Below, one piece after another: positions 54,330-63,908 of a DNA stretch of 64,000 nt. The stretch lies in NCBI RefSeq assembly GCF_007991615.1, contig NZ_BJYR01000001.1:203370-267369 (forward strand), in the 5' to 3' direction. The first letter of the stretch is position 1, and each line of letters opens with the position of its first letter. The DNA is from Novosphingobium sediminis. Its GTDB lineage: Bacteria; Pseudomonadota; Alphaproteobacteria; Sphingomonadales; Sphingomonadaceae. Below the pieces are notes generated by a model that was given only the letters and a program-made list of their open reading frames with translations, was not told where the DNA came from and searched no databases. The position numbers and the translations under genes are program-made.

Positions 54330-55274
54330 ATGATTTCCTATCTCGAATTCGAAAAGCCGATTGCCGCGCTCGAAGCGCGCATTGCTGAACTGCGTGAAAC
54401 GGCGCAGACGGGTGCGCTCGATATTTCGTCCGAGATCCGCCGGCTTGAGGCGAAGTCCGCCGAACTGCTCGCCAGCACCTATCGCTCGCTGACGCCGTGG
54501 CAGAAAACGCAGGTTGCCCGCCACCCGTCGCGACCGCATTTCCGTGACTACGTGAGCAAGGCCTTCACCGATTTCATGCCGCTTGGCGGGGATCGCAAGT
54601 TTGGCGAGGATCATGCGATCGTCGGCGGGTTTGCCACGCTCGAAGGCCGGGCGGTCATGCTTATCGGTCATGAGAAGGGCCACGACACACAAAGCCGCAT
54701 CCGGCATAACTTCGGCATGGGCAAGCCGGAAGGCTACCGAAAGGCGGTACGCCTGATGGAGCTCGCCAGCCGCTACGGTCTGCCGGTCGTTACCCTCGTC
54801 GACACCTCGGGCGCCTTCCCTGGGGTCGAGGCGGAAGAGCGCGGCCAGGCCGAGGCGATTGCCCGCAGCACCGAGGCCTGCCTTGCACTCGGCGTTCCGA
54901 TGGTCGCCGCGATCGTGGGTGAGGGCGGCTCGGGCGGTGCAGTGGCACTTGCCAGCGCCGAGCGCGTGCTCATGTTCGAACACGCGGTCTACTCGGTCAT
55001 CTCGCCCGAAGGCTGCGCCTCGATCCTGTGGCGAACCGCGGAGAAGGCTCCCGAAGCGGCTGAGGCCATGCGCATGACGGCGCAGGATCTCCTCGGGCTT
55101 GGCGTGATCGACCGGATCGTTCCCGAACCCGTCGGCGGCGCACACCGCGATCCGGCGGCGGCTGCGGCAGCGCTCGGCAGCGCGATTTCGGGCGAACTGA
55201 CCGCGCTTGCCGGCAAGCCGGCCGACACATTGCGCGCGCTTCGCGCCGAACGGTTCCTCCGCATCGGCGGTTGA
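54330..55274 (+). CDS. accA: acetyl-CoA carboxylase carboxyltransferase subunit alpha
   Basis: The protein has 314 residues from ATG 54330, the usual length. It has MISYLEFEKPIAALEARI at the N-terminus, GHEKGHDTQSRIRHNFGMG, TLVDTSGAFPGVEAEERGQ and the oxyanion region GEGGSGGAVALA, which are standard AccA features. It acts with AccD in fatty acid synthesis. It starts 10 bases after the xer gene. Confidence 0.95.
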   Translation: MISYLEFEKPIAALEARIAELRETAQTGALDISSEIRRLEAKSAELLASTYRSLTPWQKTQVARHPSRPHFRDYVSKAFTDFMPLGGDRKFGEDHAIVGGFATLEGRAVMLIGHEKGHDTQSRIRHNFGMGKPEGYRKAVRLMELASRYGLPVVTLVDTSGAFPGVEAEERGQAEAIARSTEACLALGVPMVAAIVGEGGSGGAVALASAERVLMFEHAVYSVISPEGCASILWRTAEKAPEAAEAMRMTAQDLLGLGVIDRIVPEPVGGAHRDPAAAAAALGSAISGELTALAGKPADTLRALRAERFLRIGG

Positions 55275-55393
55275 ATTCGGGCTTAGTCCCTCCCGGACCA
55301 AATGCCTCTGGTCTTGTCGCTACGGGCGAGGCTAGATTAGCGTGACGTCACAGCCGCGCAGCCAAGAGCAGCCGCAGGCATTGGGGAGAGACC

Positions 55394-56869
55394 ATGACCA
55401 ACAGCACGTTCCGCGCGTTCCTGCTTGCCGCCGGTGCTGGCAGCCTTGTGCTGGCGGGTCCTGCCGTGCCGACCTCACGGGCAGACGCCCAAGGTGCGGT
55501 CGCGACGATCAGCGCGGCAGACAAGGCGCAAGGTGCCAAGGCGCACCCGCAGCTGCTGGCAGAATTCGGCGGCGCGGTAACGGGCCCTCAGGCGACTTAC
55601 GTTGAAGGCATTGGCAAGACGATCGCGTTCCAGTCCGGCCTTGGCAACGCGCGCAGCGATTTCACCGTGACTTTGCTCAACTCGCCGGTGAACAACGCGT
55701 TCGCGATCCCCGGCGGCTACGTCTACGTGACCCGCCAGCTGACGGTGCTGATGAACAACGAGGCGGAGCTGGCGGGCGTGCTCGGCCATGAAGTCGGCCA
55801 CGTTGCCGCGCGGCATTCGCAGAAGCGCGAGAGTGCGGCGACGCGCAACACGATCCTCGGCGTACTCGGCTCGGTACTGGCGGGCGCGGTGCTTGGCAAT
55901 TCGGCGCTTGGCCAGTTGGGGCAGAAGATCTTCTCTACGGGTAGCCAGCTCCTTACGCTCAAATATTCCCGCGGGCAGGAAAGCGAAGCGGACGCGCTCG
56001 GCGTCACTTACCTCAAGCGTGCCGGCTACGATCCGCGGGCGATGGGTACGGTTCTGCGCAGCCTTGCCGCGCAAACCGCGCTCGATGCCCAGCTGACCGG
56101 GAGCACCGACAAGGTGCCGGAATGGGCGAGCACCCACCCGGATCCCGCCTCGCGGGTAACGGCAGCGCTCGCGCTGGCCGGTCCGAATCCGCGCGGCATG
56201 AGTAATCGCGACCTGTTCCTCACCCGGATCGACGGCCTGACGTATGGAGACGATCCGAAGCAGGGGGTTGTTGATGGCCGCAAGTTCACCCATCCGGGCT
56301 TCCGGTTGAGCTTCCAGGCGCCGCAGGGGTTCTACCTCGTCAATGGCACGCGCTCGGTCTCGATCAGCGGCCAATCGGGCAAGGGCGAGATGTCCACCGC
56401 GCCTTACTCGGGCAATCTCGACGCCTATGTCCGATCTGTCTTCGCCGGGCTATCGGACCAGCAGCGCATTGCGCCGGACGACGTGCGCACGACAACCGTG
56501 AACGGCATTCCGGCTGCCTATGGAACGTCGCGAGTCAACACCAGCGACGGCGCGCGCGATGTCGTCGTGTTCGCCTATGCGTGGGGGCCGGGGCAGGCGT
56601 TCCACTTCACCACGATCAGCGCAGCCGGGCAGGCGAGCGCATTCGATCCGATGTTTTCCTCGATGCGGCGGATCACCATCGGCGAGGCGGGCGCGGTGCG
56701 GGCGCGGCGGCTGATGGTCGTGACTGTAAAGAAGGGCGACACACTTCAGTCGCTCGCCCGGCGCATGGCCTATGACGACCGGCCGTTGGACCGGTTCCTT
56801 GTGCTCAATGCGATGGACGCGAAAGCTGCGCTGGTGCCGGGATCAAGGGTCAAACTGATCGTGTATTGA
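55394..56869 (+). CDS. M48 family metalloprotease with LysM-like C-terminus
   Basis: The protein has 491 residues. The N-terminus is a signal peptide (AFLLAAGAGSLVLAG). The zinc motif HEVGH is at 132-136, with the third ligand in ESEADALGV. A C-terminal segment with TVKKGDTLQSLARRM and NAMDAKAALVPGSRVKLIVY resembles a LysM-like module. It is related to BepA/YfgC-type periplasmic proteases that act in outer-membrane protein quality control. A 119-base gap with no seen gene separates it from accA. Confidence 0.8.
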   Translation: MTNSTFRAFLLAAGAGSLVLAGPAVPTSRADAQGAVATISAADKAQGAKAHPQLLAEFGGAVTGPQATYVEGIGKTIAFQSGLGNARSDFTVTLLNSPVNNAFAIPGGYVYVTRQLTVLMNNEAELAGVLGHEVGHVAARHSQKRESAATRNTILGVLGSVLAGAVLGNSALGQLGQKIFSTGSQLLTLKYSRGQESEADALGVTYLKRAGYDPRAMGTVLRSLAAQTALDAQLTGSTDKVPEWASTHPDPASRVTAALALAGPNPRGMSNRDLFLTRIDGLTYGDDPKQGVVDGRKFTHPGFRLSFQAPQGFYLVNGTRSVSISGQSGKGEMSTAPYSGNLDAYVRSVFAGLSDQQRIAPDDVRTTTVNGIPAAYGTSRVNTSDGARDVVVFAYAWGPGQAFHFTTISAAGQASAFDPMFSSMRRITIGEAGAVRARRLMVVTVKKGDTLQSLARRMAYDDRPLDRFLVLNAMDAKAALVPGSRVKLIVY

Positions 56870-56888
56870 TGCGCTGCGCCGCTTGAAT

Positions 56889-56924
56889 CAAAAAAGGCAG
56901 GCGAGCCGAGGCGCGCCTGCCTTT
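56889..56924. terminator. bidirectional intrinsic terminator between M48 and flp genes
   Basis: AGGCAGGCG (56895-56903) pairs with CGCCTGCCT (56914-56922). A run of A precedes it on the plus strand, so the minus strand ends in a T-run suited to terminate the pilin gene. The plus strand has only three T after the stem. Confidence 0.75.
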
Positions 56925-56949
56925 CATGGTCTACTATCCGGATCGGAGC

Positions 56950-57132
56950 TTAGAGCTTGCCGTCCGAAGAGTTGTTCATCTGGGTCGAAACCAGGTTGAA
57001 CGTGTTCGACAGCGAGTTGCCCAGCGCGCCCATGGCGGTGATGGCGGCAACCGCGATAAGGGCGGCGATCAGGCCGTATTCGATTGCGGTGGCGCCGGCT
57101 TCATCAGCCATGATCTGACGGAAAAGAGTCAT
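56950..57132 (-). CDS. flp: Flp family type IVb pilin, copy 1
   Basis: The pilin has 60 residues from ATG 57132, with AAGGAT upstream. A short leader MTLFRQIMADEAG precedes the class III cleavage and Flp motif ATAIEYGL, followed by a hydrophobic helix. The part after the leader is nearly identical to copy 2 up to residue 45 and differs at the tail (MNNSSDGKL). It would be cut by a CpaA-type peptidase and assembled by the Tad/Cpa machine, part of which lies at the left window edge. Confidence 0.85.
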   Translation of the reverse strand: MTLFRQIMADEAGATAIEYGLIAALIAVAAITAMGALGNSLSNTFNLVSTQMNNSSDGKL

Positions 57133-57260
57133 TATTGCGTATCCTTCGAGCGTTTGGCTGGCGCACCCCGCGCCGCCAGCTGCCGGCACTTCAACCCCTG
57201 GGCTGTTAGTAGCGACAAGTGGATATTGACTGCAAGGTTCTTACAGAGCGTTAACAAGGT

Positions 57261-57300
57261 AAAAAAAAGAGGGTGCGGTAAACCACACCCTCTTGTTTTT
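57261..57300. terminator. bidirectional intrinsic terminator between flp copies 1 and 2
   Basis: AAGAGGGTG (57267-57275) pairs with CACCCTCTT (57286-57294), and GGT/ACC extends the stem after one mismatch. The minus strand runs into eight T after the stem, terminating copy 2; the plus side also has a T-run. Confidence 0.8.
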
Positions 57301-57339
57301 TATTCGGAGCACAGAAAATCCGTAAAGAACTGATCGTTC

Positions 57340-57528
57340 TTAGAACGGACCCTTGCCATCTTGTGCGTTGCTCAACTTGGTCGAAACCTGAGTGAACGTA
57401 TTCGACAGGGAGTTGCCGAGCGCGCCCATCGCCGTGATTGCAGCGACGGCAATAAGAGCTGCAATCAAGCCGTATTCGATAGCCGTGGCACCTTCTTCAT
57501 CACGAAGGAGCGTTTTGATAAGTGTCAT
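57340..57528 (-). CDS. flp: Flp family type IVb pilin, copy 2
   Basis: The pilin has 62 residues from ATG 57528, with GGAGGA at good spacing. The leader is MTLIKTLLRDEEG, then ATAIEYGL at the processing site. A long stretch after this is identical in protein to copy 1 but has many synonymous base changes, so the duplicate is old and under protein-level selection. The tail KLSNAQDGKGPF differs. It has its own terminator. Confidence 0.85.
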   Translation of the reverse strand: MTLIKTLLRDEEGATAIEYGLIAALIAVAAITAMGALGNSLSNTFTQVSTKLSNAQDGKGPF

Positions 57529-57743
57529 GCGAATGGTCCTCCACCTGGCAGCACATGCCGCCGTCGTGCTCTTTCGCTTCACACGACCCCCCGGCCGTAC
57601 GAAATCGCAGGTGTCAAAATATCCGGCATTCCCTGACAAATCGTAAAGGCGCCTTACCTTTGGTTTAAGTGCCCGGCGCAGCCATGCCTCACCGGGTCCT
57701 GAGCACTGCGCGAAGGTATTATGCCAGCGAAAACAAGGGTGCG

Positions 57744-57920
57744 CTATTTGTGAGCCTTGGTGATGTTCGCGTCGATCGTGTTGTACATCGTGAACAGCGA
57801 GTTCACGAACGCGCTCATTCCGAAGAACATCGTCATTGCGATGACGCCGATGAGCAGGCCATACTCGATCGCGGTCGCACCCGTCGTGTCGGCCAGTGGC
57901 TTGCGGACAAAGTCCCACAT
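57744..57920 (-). CDS. Flp family type IVb pilin-like protein, copy 3 (divergent)
   Basis: The protein has 58 residues from ATG 57920 with a GGGGA site; an ATG at 57944 lacks a ribosome site. The leader MWDFVRKPLADTTG is followed by the same ATAIEYGL motif, but the hydrophobic helix (LLIGVIAMTMFFGMSAFVNS) differs greatly from copies 1 and 2. It may be a minor pilin or pseudopilin. A 215-base gap to copy 2 holds only promoter-type sequence. Confidence 0.75.
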   Translation of the reverse strand: MWDFVRKPLADTTGATAIEYGLLIGVIAMTMFFGMSAFVNSLFTMYNTIDANITKAHK

Positions 57921-57984
57921 CAATCGGAAATCCCCTGTCCGCATCTAGGTATATTCTAGTGGATACAAGGCTAACAAAGGATAA

Positions 57985-58428
57985 ATGAAAGTTTCGGCCA
58001 TGGCAGCGCCTCCGACATTGCTCACCGTTGTTGCGCTCGCGCTGCTGGATGATGCTGACCGTGTGCTGATGCAGCGGCGGCCCGAGAGCCGTGCGCATGG
58101 CGGCTTGTGGGAATTCCCGGGCGGTAAAGTTGAGCCGGGGGAGGGGCCTGCCGCCGCGCTCGTGCGCGAGATTGCCGAGGAACTATCGATCACCATCGAT
58201 GCGGCCGATCTCGTCCCACTGACCTTCGCGGCGAATCCGGAACGGGAAGGAACCCGCCCGCTGGTCCTTCTGCTCTATACCTGCCGCCGTTGGACAGGCA
58301 GCCTGGTGCCCGAGGACGGCGCGCAGCTCCAATGGCTCGAAAGCGAGGCGTTATCGGCACTTTCGATGCCGCCACTCGATGTACCGCTCGCTGCCGCCCT
58401 GCGGCGTCATTTAAAAAACCTGCCCTAG
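57985..58428 (+). CDS. mutT: Nudix hydrolase, MutT-like (8-oxo-dGTP diphosphatase)
   Basis: The protein has 147 residues. The Nudix box begins at GGKVEPGEG and ends with REIAEELSI, all key residues present. The N-terminal LTVVALALLDDADRVLMQRRP matches MutT. It hydrolyses oxidised nucleotides to avoid mutation. It is divergent from the pilin genes with a short shared control region. Confidence 0.85.
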   Translation: MKVSAMAAPPTLLTVVALALLDDADRVLMQRRPESRAHGGLWEFPGGKVEPGEGPAAALVREIAEELSITIDAADLVPLTFAANPEREGTRPLVLLLYTCRRWTGSLVPEDGAQLQWLESEALSALSMPPLDVPLAAALRRHLKNLP

Positions 58429-58483
58429 GGCCGGATAAGGGGTTGCCAAGCTCGGTAGGCGCTTCTAAAGGCGCACCTCCAAC

Positions 58484-58560
58484 GCACCCGTAGCTCAGCT
58501 GGATAGAGCATCAGACTACGAATCTGAGGGTCGGACGTTCGAATCGTTCCGGGTGCGCCA
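58484..58560 (+). tRNA. tRNA-Arg (anticodon ACG)
   Basis: The 77-base cloverleaf has acceptor arms GCACCCG (58484-58490) and CGGGTGC (58550-58556), a D arm with GCTCAGCTGGATAGAGC, an anticodon stem TCAGA/TCTGA with ACG at 58518-58520, a T loop containing TTCGAATC, and an encoded CCA end at 58558-58560. It reads CGU/CGC codons, and CGA through inosine. Confidence 0.95.
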
Positions 58561-58589
58561 TTTCCCCACATCGCTGAAATTCTGTTGGT

Positions 58590-58612
58590 CCCGCTCCCTT
58601 GCGGGTTCTCAT
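58590..58612 (+). terminator. weak candidate terminator after tRNA-Arg
   Basis: CCCGC pairs with GCGGG across TCCCTT, followed by TTCTCATT. The stem has only 5 pairs and the T-run is interrupted, so this is tentative. The remaining bases up to pdhA show no gene. Confidence 0.35.
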
Positions 58613-58760
58613 TCTGCGCGTCGTCGGCCCTCATCGCATAGCTATACGAAGAGCCTTGGGCGTTGCGGTTTTCAGGGACTTGGTCCTATAGCGAGGACAG
58701 GCGCTCCGGCGCCGACAGGACCCTTGCCCTCCCCAGGCTGCCACACAAGGAACCACCGCA

Positions 58761-59897
58761 TTGGCCCAGTCCGCCAAGCCGCGCGCAACCAGAGCGACGA
58801 AATCGCCTGCTGCGTCTAAAGTCGCTCCCGCTGCTGCCTCCTCCGCCGCCACTGCCGCCGCTGCCGAGGATGAAGCCACCTTCGCGCTGCGCAGCCTCCA
58901 GCAGGCCCATGCGAACAACAAGCGCTATGACGCGAGCGACGAGGAACTGCTCCGCTTCTACGAACAGATGGTGCTGATTCGCCGCTTCGAGGAAAAGGCC
59001 GGCCAGCTTTACGGCCTCGGCCTGATCGGCGGTTTCTGCCACCTCTACATCGGTCAGGAAGCCGTTGCGGTCGGCCTGCAGTCGGCGCTGAAAGAGGGCC
59101 ACGACAGCGTCATCACCGGCTACCGCGATCACGGCCACATGCTCGCCTACGGCATCGACCCCAAGGTCATCATGGCCGAGCTGACCGGGCGCGGCGCGGG
59201 CATCAGCCGCGGCAAGGGCGGTTCGATGCACATGTTCTCGACCGACCACAAGTTCTACGGCGGGCACGGCATCGTCGGTGCGCAAGTGCCGCTGGGCGCA
59301 GGCCTTGCCTTCGCGCACAAGTACCGCGGCGATGGCGGCGTGTGCATGGCCTATTTCGGTGACGGCGCGGCCAACCAGGGCCAGGTCTACGAAACCTTCA
59401 ACATGGCGGCCCTGTGGCAGCTTCCCATCGTCTTCGTGGTCGAGAACAACGGCTACGCGATGGGCACCGCGGTCAAGCGCGGCTCGGCGGAGACGCAGTT
59501 CCACCGCCGCGGCACGGGCTTCCGCATTCCCGGTATGGACGTCAACGGCATGGACGTGCTCGAAGTGCGCGCCGCTGCCGAAGTCGCGCTCGACTATGTC
59601 CGCGCGGGCAATGGTCCGGTGCTGATGGAGCTCAACACCTATCGCTACCGCGGTCACTCGATGTCGGACCCGGCAAAGTACCGCAGCCGCGAGGAAGTGC
59701 AGGAAATGCGCGACCACCACGATCCCATCGAAGGTGCCAAGCAGGATCTGCTGCGCCGGGGCGTGAGCGAGGACCGCATCAAGGAAATCGACAAGCGCAT
59801 CCGTCAGGTAGTCGCCGAATCCGCTGATTTTGCCGAAAGCTCGCCCGAACCGGCACCTGCCGAACTCTATACCGACGTGCTGGTGGGGACCTACTGA
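58761..59897 (+). CDS. pdhA: pyruvate dehydrogenase E1 component subunit alpha
   Basis: The protein has 378 residues from TTG 58761, ten bases after an AAGGA site. The N-terminal 50 residues are Ala/Lys-rich, then [20 protein letters not shown], the thiamine diphosphate motif [13 protein letters not shown], and [10 protein letters not shown] with the phosphorylation-loop-like region typical of E1 alpha. It decarboxylates pyruvate in the PDH complex. One base separates it from pdhB. Confidence 0.92.
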   Translation: MAQSAKPRATRATKSPAASKVAPAAASSAATAAAAEDEATFALRSLQQAHANNKRYDASDEELLRFYEQMVLIRRFEEKAGQLYGLGLIGGFCHLYIGQEAVAVGLQSALKEGHDSVITGYRDHGHMLAYGIDPKVIMAELTGRGAGISRGKGGSMHMFSTDHKFYGGHGIVGAQVPLGAGLAFAHKYRGDGGVCMAYFGDGAANQGQVYETFNMAALWQLPIVFVVENNGYAMGTAVKRGSAETQFHRRGTGFRIPGMDVNGMDVLEVRAAAEVALDYVRAGNGPVLMELNTYRYRGHSMSDPAKYRSREEVQEMRDHHDPIEGAKQDLLRRGVSEDRIKEIDKRIRQVVAESADFAESSPEPAPAELYTDVLVGTY

Positions 59898-59898
59898 C

Positions 59899-61260
59899 AT
59901 GGCGATTGAACTGAAGATGCCCGCGCTCTCCCCGACGATGGAGGAGGGCACTCTTGCCAAGTGGCTGGTGAAGCCGGGCGATACCGTGAAGTCCGGCGAC
60001 ATCATCGCCGAGATCGAGACCGACAAGGCCACGATGGAATTCGAGGCGGTCGATGAAGGCGTGATTGGTGAACTCAAGGTCGCCGAAGGAACCGAAGGCG
60101 TGAAGGTTGGCACCGTGATCGCGACGATCAGCGGTGACGACGAGCCTGCCGTGCCCGCTTCCGCGCCCGCGCCGGTTGCTGCGCCCGCTCCGGCCCTTGC
60201 GCCGGTCGTGGCCGCGCCGCCGCCCCCTCCGGCTCCGGTCGCGGCTCCCGTTGCCACGTCGGTCCCCGCTGGCACTGCGATGGTCGCCACCACGGTGCGC
60301 GAAGCGTTGCGGGACGCTATGGCCGAGGAAATGCGTGCCGACGACCGTGTCTTCGTGATGGGTGAGGAAGTCGCCGAATATCAGGGCGCCTACAAGGTCA
60401 CGCAGGGCCTGCTCGAGGAATTCGGGCCGCGCCGCGTGATCGATACCCCGATCACCGAATACGGCTTTGCCGGCATCGGCACCGGCGCAGCCATGGGCGG
60501 CCTGCGCCCGGTGATCGAGTTCATGACGTTCAACTTCGCCATGCAGGCAATTGACCACATCATCAACTCGGCGGCCAAGACCAACTACATGTCAGGTGGC
60601 CAGATGCGCTGCCCGATCGTGTTTCGCGGCCCCAATGGCGCGGCAAGCCGTGTCGGCGCGCAGCACAGCCAGAACTACGCTCCTTGGTATGCATCGGTGC
60701 CGGGCCTGATCGTGATCGCGCCCTATGATGCCGCCGATGCCAAGGGCCTCCTCAAGTCCGCCATCCGCAGCCCGGATCCGGTCGTCTTCCTCGAGAACGA
60801 ACTGGTCTATGGCCGCACCTTCGATGTGCCGGCGCTTGATGACTACACCGTGCCCATCGGCAAGGCCCGCACCATGCGCGCCGGCCGCGATGTCACCATC
60901 GTCACCTACTCGATCGGCGTCGCGCTCGCGCTCGATGCTGCCGAGAAGCTGGCGGCGGAAGGCATCGAAGCCGAGGTGATCGATCTTCGCACGATCCGCC
61001 CGCTCGACAAGGCCGCGGTGCTGGAAAGCCTCTCGCGCACCAACCGCATGATCGTGGTGGAAGAAGGCTTCCCGGTCTGCTCGATTGCTTCGGAGATCAT
61101 CAGCATCGCGATGGAAGAAGGCTTCGATTATCTCGACGCCCCGGTCCTGCGCGTGTGCAACGAAGACGTGCCGCTGCCTTACGCCGCCAACCTCGAAAAG
61201 CTTGCGCTGGTTGATACCGCGCGGGTGATCGCGGCGGTCAAGAAGGTCTGCTACCGCTGA
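59899..61260 (+). CDS. pdhB: pyruvate dehydrogenase E1 component subunit beta with N-terminal lipoyl domain
   Basis: The protein has 453 residues from ATG 59899. The lipoyl domain carries Lys43 in [10 protein letters not shown]. An Ala/Pro linker spans about 80-130. The E1 beta part then has [32 protein letters not shown] and [14 protein letters not shown]. This fused lipoyl-E1 beta is characteristic of many alphaproteobacteria, including Zymomonas. The E2 and E3 genes are not in the window. Confidence 0.93.
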   Translation: MAIELKMPALSPTMEEGTLAKWLVKPGDTVKSGDIIAEIETDKATMEFEAVDEGVIGELKVAEGTEGVKVGTVIATISGDDEPAVPASAPAPVAAPAPALAPVVAAPPPPPAPVAAPVATSVPAGTAMVATTVREALRDAMAEEMRADDRVFVMGEEVAEYQGAYKVTQGLLEEFGPRRVIDTPITEYGFAGIGTGAAMGGLRPVIEFMTFNFAMQAIDHIINSAAKTNYMSGGQMRCPIVFRGPNGAASRVGAQHSQNYAPWYASVPGLIVIAPYDAADAKGLLKSAIRSPDPVVFLENELVYGRTFDVPALDDYTVPIGKARTMRAGRDVTIVTYSIGVALALDAAEKLAAEGIEAEVIDLRTIRPLDKAAVLESLSRTNRMIVVEEGFPVCSIASEIISIAMEEGFDYLDAPVLRVCNEDVPLPYAANLEKLALVDTARVIAAVKKVCYR

Positions 61261-61278
61261 GTATTCGGCGCTGATCTG

Positions 61279-61860
61279 ATGACCGCTAGCGCGAGTGATC
61301 TTGAACTGAGCCCACCCGAAAGGCTCGCGGTGCTCTATGCTCCGCGGGCCTTTCAGGCCTTGTGGGAAGGCTTTCTCCTGCTCGATCGGCGGCTTGCCGA
61401 TGCGGCGCGCGAAGGGCGCGATCCGTTGATGATCCAGTTGCGTCTCGCCTGGTGGCGTGACCGGTTCGATCAGAGCGTGGCACAGTGGCCGCAAGGTGAG
61501 CCACTGCTGGCAATGCTGCATCCTTGGGACGCCGAACGCGCGGCATTGCGCGGCATTGTCGATGGCTGGGAAGCACGAGTTGTCGGCGAGGACGGCGGTG
61601 CCGAACTTGGGCGCGCCCGGATCGAAGCTGTCTGCGCGCTAGCGCGCCTCAGCGGCATCGAGGCTGATCAGGGTGTTCGGCAGGCAGCAGCGGAATGGCT
61701 CGGCATTGATCCGGCAGGACCGCGCGTGCCGGTCCTCCCCGGGAAGATGCGTCCGCTTGCGATCTTGCGCGGGATGGCACTGCGCGAGGCGGCAGGGCGG
61801 CCGGGCGGCCCCTTGCGCGATTTTCTTGCCATTCTCCGCCTTGGCTTGCTGGGCCGGTAG
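61279..61860 (+). CDS. short squalene/phytoene synthase family-like protein
   Basis: The protein has 193 residues. It has YAPRAFQALWEGFLLLDRRL and MIQLRLAWWRDRFD, which resemble the first helices of squalene/phytoene synthases, but it is shorter than true synthases (about 280 or more) and the two Asp-rich catalytic motifs are not evident. It may be a non-catalytic relative like the complex I assembly factor NDUFAF6. This assignment is uncertain. It lies 18 bases after pdhB. Confidence 0.5.
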   Translation: MTASASDLELSPPERLAVLYAPRAFQALWEGFLLLDRRLADAAREGRDPLMIQLRLAWWRDRFDQSVAQWPQGEPLLAMLHPWDAERAALRGIVDGWEARVVGEDGGAELGRARIEAVCALARLSGIEADQGVRQAAAEWLGIDPAGPRVPVLPGKMRPLAILRGMALREAAGRPGGPLRDFLAILRLGLLGR

Positions 61861-61946
61861 AACTCTCGCCAAATCGGCAGGACTTGCCCCTGCCGCCCAC
61901 GCGCTTTGCAGCCTATCCTCAGGGTTATTCCCAGGAGAGGGCAGGC

Positions 61947-62414
61947 ATGAACCGAATACTGGTGGGCGCGCTCGGCGCCTTGTTGCTCGTGGCCTCCGGC
62001 CTGTTCTGGTGGCAGGGCCACGCTGCGGTAATGCCGCCTGCTGCGCCCAGTCAGCTTGCACTGGCTTCCGCCGCTCCCGTCGATGATGCGCTCCCGGACT
62101 CAGAAGCGGGCGACGCCGTCGGGCCCGGCCTGCCGGAAGCGAACGAGGCAACGCGCGAGCAGAAGCGCTTCGACCGGCTCGACAAGAACCGCGATGGCAA
62201 GATCACGCGGACGGAGATGGTCGCCCCGCGCGTGAAGGACTTCCGCAAGCTCGATGTCGACGGCAACAACCTGCTGACCTTCGACGAATGGTCGGTCGCC
62301 ACAGACAACCGCTTCAAGGGCGCCGACAAGAACGGCGATGGCAGCCTGAACCGCGAGGAATTCGCCACCACGAAGCAGAAGGCGGCGAAGAAGCCCGCCT
62401 GCAAGTGCAAGTAG
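61947..62414 (+). CDS. EF-hand calcium-binding protein, exported or membrane-anchored
   Basis: The protein has 155 residues from ATG 61947, with CAGGAGAGGG upstream. A hydrophobic N-terminal helix (ILVGALGALLLVASGLFWW) anchors or exports it. Three EF-hand-like loops follow: DKNRDGKITRTE, DVDGNNLLTFDE and DKNGDGSLNREE. The tail is Lys-rich with CKCK. Calcium binding by at least the first and third loops is expected. Function is unknown. Confidence 0.75.
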   Translation: MNRILVGALGALLLVASGLFWWQGHAAVMPPAAPSQLALASAAPVDDALPDSEAGDAVGPGLPEANEATREQKRFDRLDKNRDGKITRTEMVAPRVKDFRKLDVDGNNLLTFDEWSVATDNRFKGADKNGDGSLNREEFATTKQKAAKKPACKCK

Positions 62415-62430
62415 CTTGGTATCTCCCAAG

Positions 62431-62511
62431 CCCCGCTCGTGCTGAGCCTGTCGAAGCACGCTTGCGCAGCGCCGACGGCAGAACCCTTCGACAAGCTCAG
62501 GGTGAGCGGGG
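62431..62511. repeat. inverted REP-like intergenic element
   Basis: CCCCGCTC (62431-62438) is the inverse of GAGCGGGG (62504-62511). Inside, CTGAGCCTGTCGAAG and CTTCGACAAGCTCAG form a second near-perfect pair. The unit TGAGCTTGTCGAAG is a familiar interspersed repeat of sphingomonad and related genomes. The whole 81-base unit sits between two converging genes. Confidence 0.7.
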
Positions 62512-62522
62512 TCAGGGTTGGA

Positions 62523-63908
62523 TCAGCCTAGGGCCGGCAGCCAGCCCGCCAGATCGGCCTTCGCCCGCGCGGTATAGGCTTCCTTGCGCTGCTTCTTCTT
62601 CGTCGAGGGATCGGGCGGTGGGAACAGTCCGAAGTTCACGTTCATCGGCTGATAGGTCTCGGCCTCGGCATCGCCGGTGATGTGCGAGAGCAGCGCGCCG
62701 AGTGCCGACGTGCGCGGCGGCGCGGACCAATCGCGGCCCGCCACTTGCGCCGCTGTCATTAGCCCCGCCAGCAGCCCCACCGCGCCGCTTTCGACATAGC
62801 CTTCGCAGCCAGTGATCTGCCCGGCAAAGCGGATATGCGGCGCGGACTTCAGGCGCAGTTGGCGATCGAGCAGCGTCGGCGAATTGAGGAAGGTGTTGCG
62901 GTGTAGCCCGCCAAGCCGGGCGAACTCGGCTTGTTCGAGCCCCGGAATGGTGCGGAATACGCGGACCTGCTCGGCATGTTTCAGCTTGGTCTGGAAGCCC
63001 ACCATGTTCCACAAAGTGCCCAGCTTGTTGTCCTGCCGCAGCTGCACCACGGCATAGGGCCAGCGCCCGTTCGGATGTTCCGCTGTAGCCCAGTGCGGAT
63101 TGTCGAGGCCGACCGGCTTCATCGGCCCAAAGCGCAGCGTTTCCACCCCGCGCGCTGCCATGACCTCGATCGGCATGCAGCCATCGAAGTAGGGCGTGCT
63201 GGCTTCCCATTCTTTGAACTCGGTCTTGTCCCCGGCGAGCAGTTCCTCGCGAAACGCCTCGTACTGCGGTCGGGTCATCGGGCAATTGATGTAGTCGCGC
63301 CCGTCGCCGCCCATCGCAAGGCTCGCCTCAGCGCCCTTGTCCCAGCGCGAGGCCATCCACGCGACGTCCATGTTGATCGAATCGCGATAGACGATCGGGG
63401 CAATCGCATCGAAGAAGGCAAGGCTGTCAGCACCCGTTGCCGCGCCGATGCTGGAGGCGAGGGCCGGGGCCGTCAGCGGGCCGGTGGCAACGATGGTCAG
63501 GCCATCGGTCGGCAGAACGTCTACCCGTTCGCGCACGATTTCGAGTGTGGGCTGCGCGGCGAGCATGGCTTCGACTTCTGCCGAGAATACATCGCGGTCC
63601 ACCGCAAGCGCGGAGCCCGCGGGCACGCGCGCTTTGGCGGCTGCGGCCATCAGCAGGCTGTCACACTGCCGCATCTCGTAGTGCAGCAGGCCGACGGCAT
63701 TCTTCTCGTCATCGTCAGAGCGGAACGAGTTGGAGCAGACCAGTTCGGCGAGGCCGTCGCTGTTATGCGCCGCGGTGCGGTCGCCGCCCCCCGGTAAGTT
63801 GGCGCCGCGCATCTCCGAGAGCCGCACGCGGATGCCCCGGCGCGCCAGCTGCCAAGCGGCTTCGCTCCCGGCCATACCGCCGCCAATGATGTGAACCTGA
63901 TGCGTCAT
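62523..63908 (-). CDS. trmFO: methylenetetrahydrofolate-tRNA-(uracil-5-)-methyltransferase TrmFO
   Basis: The protein has 461 residues from ATG 63908; an upstream extension to 63944 is not conserved. The FAD motif [13 protein letters not shown] is near residue 7. [23 protein letters not shown] and the C-terminal [16 protein letters not shown] are typical of the folate-dependent m5U54 tRNA methylase. No other gene is seen in the remaining bases at the right edge. Confidence 0.93.
   Translation of the reverse strand: MTHQVHIIGGGMAGSEAAWQLARRGIRVRLSEMRGANLPGGGDRTAAHNSDGLAELVCSNSFRSDDDEKNAVGLLHYEMRQCDSLLMAAAAKARVPAGSALAVDRDVFSAEVEAMLAAQPTLEIVRERVDVLPTDGLTIVATGPLTAPALASSIGAATGADSLAFFDAIAPIVYRDSINMDVAWMASRWDKGAEASLAMGGDGRDYINCPMTRPQYEAFREELLAGDKTEFKEWEASTPYFDGCMPIEVMAARGVETLRFGPMKPVGLDNPHWATAEHPNGRWPYAVVQLRQDNKLGTLWNMVGFQTKLKHAEQVRVFRTIPGLEQAEFARLGGLHRNTFLNSPTLLDRQLRLKSAPHIRFAGQITGCEGYVESGAVGLLAGLMTAAQVAGRDWSAPPRTSALGALLSHITGDAEAETYQPMNVNFGLFPPPDPSTKKKQRKEAYTARAKADLAGWLPALG

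Noticed and set aside
58484..58560. tRNA-Arg as a possible integration site
   Set aside because: No partial repeat of its 3' end and no integrase lie downstream; pdhA follows normally.
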